In this document: positions 8,327-9,757 of the stretch, piece after piece | Position numbering within the stretch: position 1 is the first letter of the stretch | How the letters are laid out: every line of letters starts with the position of its first letter | Assembly: GCA_009786625.1 (NCBI GenBank) | Contig: WQRT01000007.1 | Location: 19,138 to 28,894 of the forward strand | Source: Treponema sp. | GTDB lineage: Bacteria > Spirochaetota > Spirochaetia > Treponematales > Breznakiellaceae | DNA: 9,757 nucleotides | Reading direction: 5' to 3' | Position numbers and translations under genes: made by a program | Notes under the pieces: generated by a model | Told to the model about the DNA's origin: nothing | The model's input: only the letters and a program-made list of their open reading frames with translations | The model's database searches: none

Positions 8327-8368
8327 ATGCATACCGTATATAAAGCAAATATATATATATTCAGTTGA
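8327..8368 (+). CDS. Candidate 13-codon leader peptide of the pyrBI attenuator
   Basis: ATG at 8327 opens a short frame, MHTVYKANIYIFS, ending in TGA at 8366-8368. The TGA's last base is the first base of the terminator stem. The second half is encoded by a run of alternating A and T (8349-8361), so RNA polymerase needs many UTPs here. By analogy with the E. coli pyrBI leader, slow transcription at low UTP would let a ribosome follow closely; a ribosome at this stop would cover the 5' arm of the terminator and allow read-through. There is no Shine-Dalgarno site, and the predicted transcript starts at or next to the ATG, so translation would have to be leaderless. That is the weak point of the assignment. 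Too short for statistical coding evidence; position relative to promoter and terminator is the main support. Confidence 0.45.
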   Translation: MHTVYKANIYIFS

Positions 8369-8395
8369 TCCGCCTTATGAGGCGGATTTTTTTTT
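8368..8395 (+). terminator. Intrinsic terminator (probable attenuator) in the pyrBI leader
   Basis: A perfect 8-base-pair stem, ATCCGCCT / AGGCGGAT (8368-8375 and 8380-8387), with a TATG loop is followed by nine T's (8387-8395). It lies downstream of the predicted promoter and 21 bases before the pyrB ATG, with no other gene between, so it would stop pyrBI transcription unless relieved. That makes it an attenuator rather than a gene-end terminator. No clear alternative anti-terminator stem and no obvious PyrR-binding loop were seen, which favours a translation-coupled or pausing mechanism. Confidence 0.85.
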
Positions 8396-8404
8396 AGATT
8401 TTTT

Positions 8405-8409
8405 GAGGA
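8405..8409 (+). promoter_or_regulatory. Ribosome binding site of pyrB
   Basis: GAGGA stands seven bases before the ATG at 8417. A TTG at 8414 is also in frame but only four bases away; the ATG is the better start because of spacing and codon. The site lies just outside the attenuator hairpin, so the hairpin would not hide it. Confidence 0.75.
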
Positions 8410-8416
8410 ATAATTG

Positions 8417-9349
8417 ATGGCTTTATCTGATTTAAAAGGGCGATCTTTGGTAGAACCGGACGATTTTACGCTGGAGGAAACAGAATCACTGTTTTTGCTG
8501 GCGGAAAAAATCGAAAAAGACGTTAAATACCTGCGTGAAAGCTGCCGCGGCAGACTCCTTGCAACCCTTTTTTTCGAACCTAGCACAAGAACCCGCTTAA
8601 GTTTTGAAGCCGCCATGCTGCGCCTCGGGGGAAGCTGCCTCGGTTTTGCCGAACCGGGTTCCAGCTCGGCTTCCAAAGGCGAAAGCCTTGCGGACACAAT
8701 ACGCATGGCGGCGTGTTACGCCGACACGATAGTAATGCGTAACCCAAAGGAAGGCGCGGCGCTTTTGGCATCCCGGTACTCCGATGTGCCTGTGATCAAC
8801 GCGGGAGACGGCGGCCACCACCACCCGACCCAGACATTGACAGACCTTTTAACAATAAAACGCCTGTCGGGAAAAATAGAAAACCTCACCGTAGGTTTTT
8901 GCGGCGATTTAAGGTTCGGGCGCACAGTCCATTCGCTTGCAAAATCCCTTGCGCGTTATAAAAATATCAAAATGATATTTATCTCTCCGGCGGAGCTTGT
9001 GCTTCCCGATTACCTAAAAAGCATTTTAAAAAAAGCGAACGTAGATTTTGAGGAAAGGGAAAATCTGGATAAATCCATTTCGGAGATTGATGTTCTTTAC
9101 ATGACGCGCGTCCAGCGTGAAAGATTTTTTAACGAAGATGATTATATCCGTTTAAAGGATATTTACGTTCTCGACAGCGGGAAGATCGCTCTTGCCAAAA
9201 AAAACATGATCGTTCTTCATCCCCTGCCGCGTGTTAATGAAATTTCCGTGGAGATTGACAGCGATCCGAGAGCGGCCTACTTTAAACAGGCAAAATACGG
9301 CATGTACGCCAGAATGGCGCTCCTTGCATCGATACTGGGGGTTGTTTAA
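8417..9349 (+). CDS. pyrB: Aspartate carbamoyltransferase catalytic chain
   Basis: Catalyses carbamoyl phosphate + L-aspartate to N-carbamoyl-L-aspartate + phosphate, the committed step of de novo pyrimidine synthesis, in the cytoplasm. The 310 residues match the usual length of about 300-310. The family's active-site motifs are all present: FFEPSTRTR at 52-60 (carbamoyl phosphate binding); [12 protein letters not shown] at 83-94, with the mobile-loop Lys87; MRNPKEGA at 107-114; [15 protein letters not shown] at 130-144, with the catalytic-site His136; [12 protein letters not shown] at 163-174; MTRVQRERF at 229-237 (aspartate binding); and HPLPRVNEI at 268-276. The enzyme therefore looks active. 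The next gene, one base after the stop, is pyrI, so the product should assemble into the large allosteric holoenzyme. Expression is probably controlled by the terminator 21 bases upstream. Motif wording resembles clostridial PyrB from memory. Confidence 0.97.
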   Translation: MALSDLKGRSLVEPDDFTLEETESLFLLAEKIEKDVKYLRESCRGRLLATLFFEPSTRTRLSFEAAMLRLGGSCLGFAEPGSSSASKGESLADTIRMAACYADTIVMRNPKEGAALLASRYSDVPVINAGDGGHHHPTQTLTDLLTIKRLSGKIENLTVGFCGDLRFGRTVHSLAKSLARYKNIKMIFISPAELVLPDYLKSILKKANVDFEERENLDKSISEIDVLYMTRVQRERFFNEDDYIRLKDIYVLDSGKIALAKKNMIVLHPLPRVNEISVEIDSDPRAAYFKQAKYGMYARMALLASILGVV

Positions 9350-9350
9350 T

Positions 9351-9757
9351 ATGCTAAATATTGACGAGATAAAAAACGGAATTGTAATCGATCATATTAA
9401 AGCGGGTCTTGGAATACGTATTTTTAACTGGCTCGGGCTTGATAAAGTCCCCTACACGGTCGCGTTTGTGACAAACGCCAGCTCGGAAAGAAGCGGCAAA
9501 AAAGATATTATAAAAATTGATAATACGATTTCCATAAATCTTGATGTTCTTGGTTTAATCGATCCGGATATCACGGTTAATATCATCGAAAACGAGCGCA
9601 TTACAAAAAAAATAAAATTATCGCTTCCCGAAAAGGTAGAAAATGTTCTAATTTGCAAAAACCCGCGCTGTATCAGTTCCACGGAAAAATATCTGACCCA
9701 TGTTTTTCACATTGAAAACGCGGAAACCGGAACCTACAGATGCGAGTATTGCGACGA
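9351..9757 (+). CDS. pyrI: Aspartate carbamoyltransferase regulatory chain, 3' end beyond the right edge
   Basis: Binds nucleotides (CTP/UTP inhibit, ATP activates in the known enzymes) and holds PyrB trimers together in the holoenzyme; it has no catalysis of its own. Starts at the ATG one base after the pyrB stop, with only a weak G-rich stretch upstream, which suggests translational coupling. 135 codons are visible of roughly 140-153 expected. The nucleotide-binding domain shows IDHIKAG (13-19, Asp14 and His15), KKDIIKI (50-56, Lys55) and TVNIIENERITKK (75-87, Asn77 and Lys87), which line up with the E. coli CTP-site residues; Glu82 stands where E. coli has Tyr89. The zinc domain has Cys102, Cys107, Cys131 and Cys134 (C-x4-C ... 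C-x2-C), the complete ligand set. The protein is therefore probably a functional allosteric subunit. The sequence is close in style to clostridial PyrI. Confidence 0.96.
   Translation, partial: MLNIDEIKNGIVIDHIKAGLGIRIFNWLGLDKVPYTVAFVTNASSERSGKKDIIKIDNTISINLDVLGLIDPDITVNIIENERITKKIKLSLPEKVENVLICKNPRCISSTEKYLTHVFHIENAETGTYRCEYCD

Noticed and set aside
8368..8395. PyrR-type attenuator or known riboswitch
   Set aside because: The hairpin loop has only four bases (TATG), no PyrR-like loop sequence or alternative anti-terminator pairing was found, and the leader is too short for a known riboswitch fold.
8414..8416. TTG as pyrB start
   Set aside because: The ATG directly after it is better spaced from GAGGA and is the more usual start codon.
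8317..8925. Minus-strand open frames over the start of pyrB, the longest 129 codons
   Set aside because: They overlap pyrB, whose catalytic motifs are unmistakable, and the longest would run across the terminator; composition is typical of antisense translation.
9452..9682. Minus-strand frame of 76 codons opposite pyrI
   Set aside because: pyrI on the other strand has all its conserved CTP-site and zinc residues; this is a shadow.

Overview
The window looks like a chromosomal segment from a diderm bacterium, most likely a spirochaete of the Treponema group. Three observations point there: a large secreted protein whose signal peptide ends in a treponeme-like Trp-Ala-Gly-Gly junction and whose last residue is Phe after an aromatic, beta-barrel-like C-terminus; a probable lipoprotein with a relaxed lipobox; and moderately AT-rich DNA. 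The assignment rests on family resemblance, not on a search.

Layout. Positions 1-8133 are read on the minus strand and hold two very large, tightly spaced genes. The upstream one (8133 down to 3073) encodes an exported protein of about 1,686 residues: a signal peptide, a long array of bacterial Ig-like modules, and a C-terminal segment of about 190 residues that looks like a small outer-membrane beta-barrel. Thirteen bases later a second gene starts at 3059 and runs off the left edge. It encodes a probable lipoprotein, also with Ig-like modules, with at least 1,019 residues in view. The two probably form one transcript and one cell-envelope system.

Positions 8134-8416 are a divergent, very AT-rich intergenic region. 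Its right half carries what looks like a complete control region for the plus-strand operon: an A/T-tract UP-like element, a promoter (TTGAAT, 17 bases, TATTAT), a 13-codon leader ORF that starts at or next to the predicted transcription start, and a strong intrinsic terminator overlapping the leader stop codon just before the next gene. This layout matches transcription attenuation as known for the enterobacterial pyrBI operon.

Positions 8417-9757 hold that operon: pyrB (aspartate carbamoyltransferase catalytic chain, complete) and, one base after its stop, pyrI (CTP/ATP-binding, zinc-binding regulatory chain, cut a few residues short of its expected end by the right edge). Together they form the allosteric enzyme that commits carbamoyl phosphate and aspartate to pyrimidine synthesis. 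Both have a clostridial flavour in their motifs.

The most interesting points are the candidate pyrimidine attenuator with a possibly leaderless leader peptide, and the Ig-array plus C-terminal barrel protein with its co-transcribed Ig lipoprotein. No tRNA, rRNA, mobile element or CRISPR array was seen.
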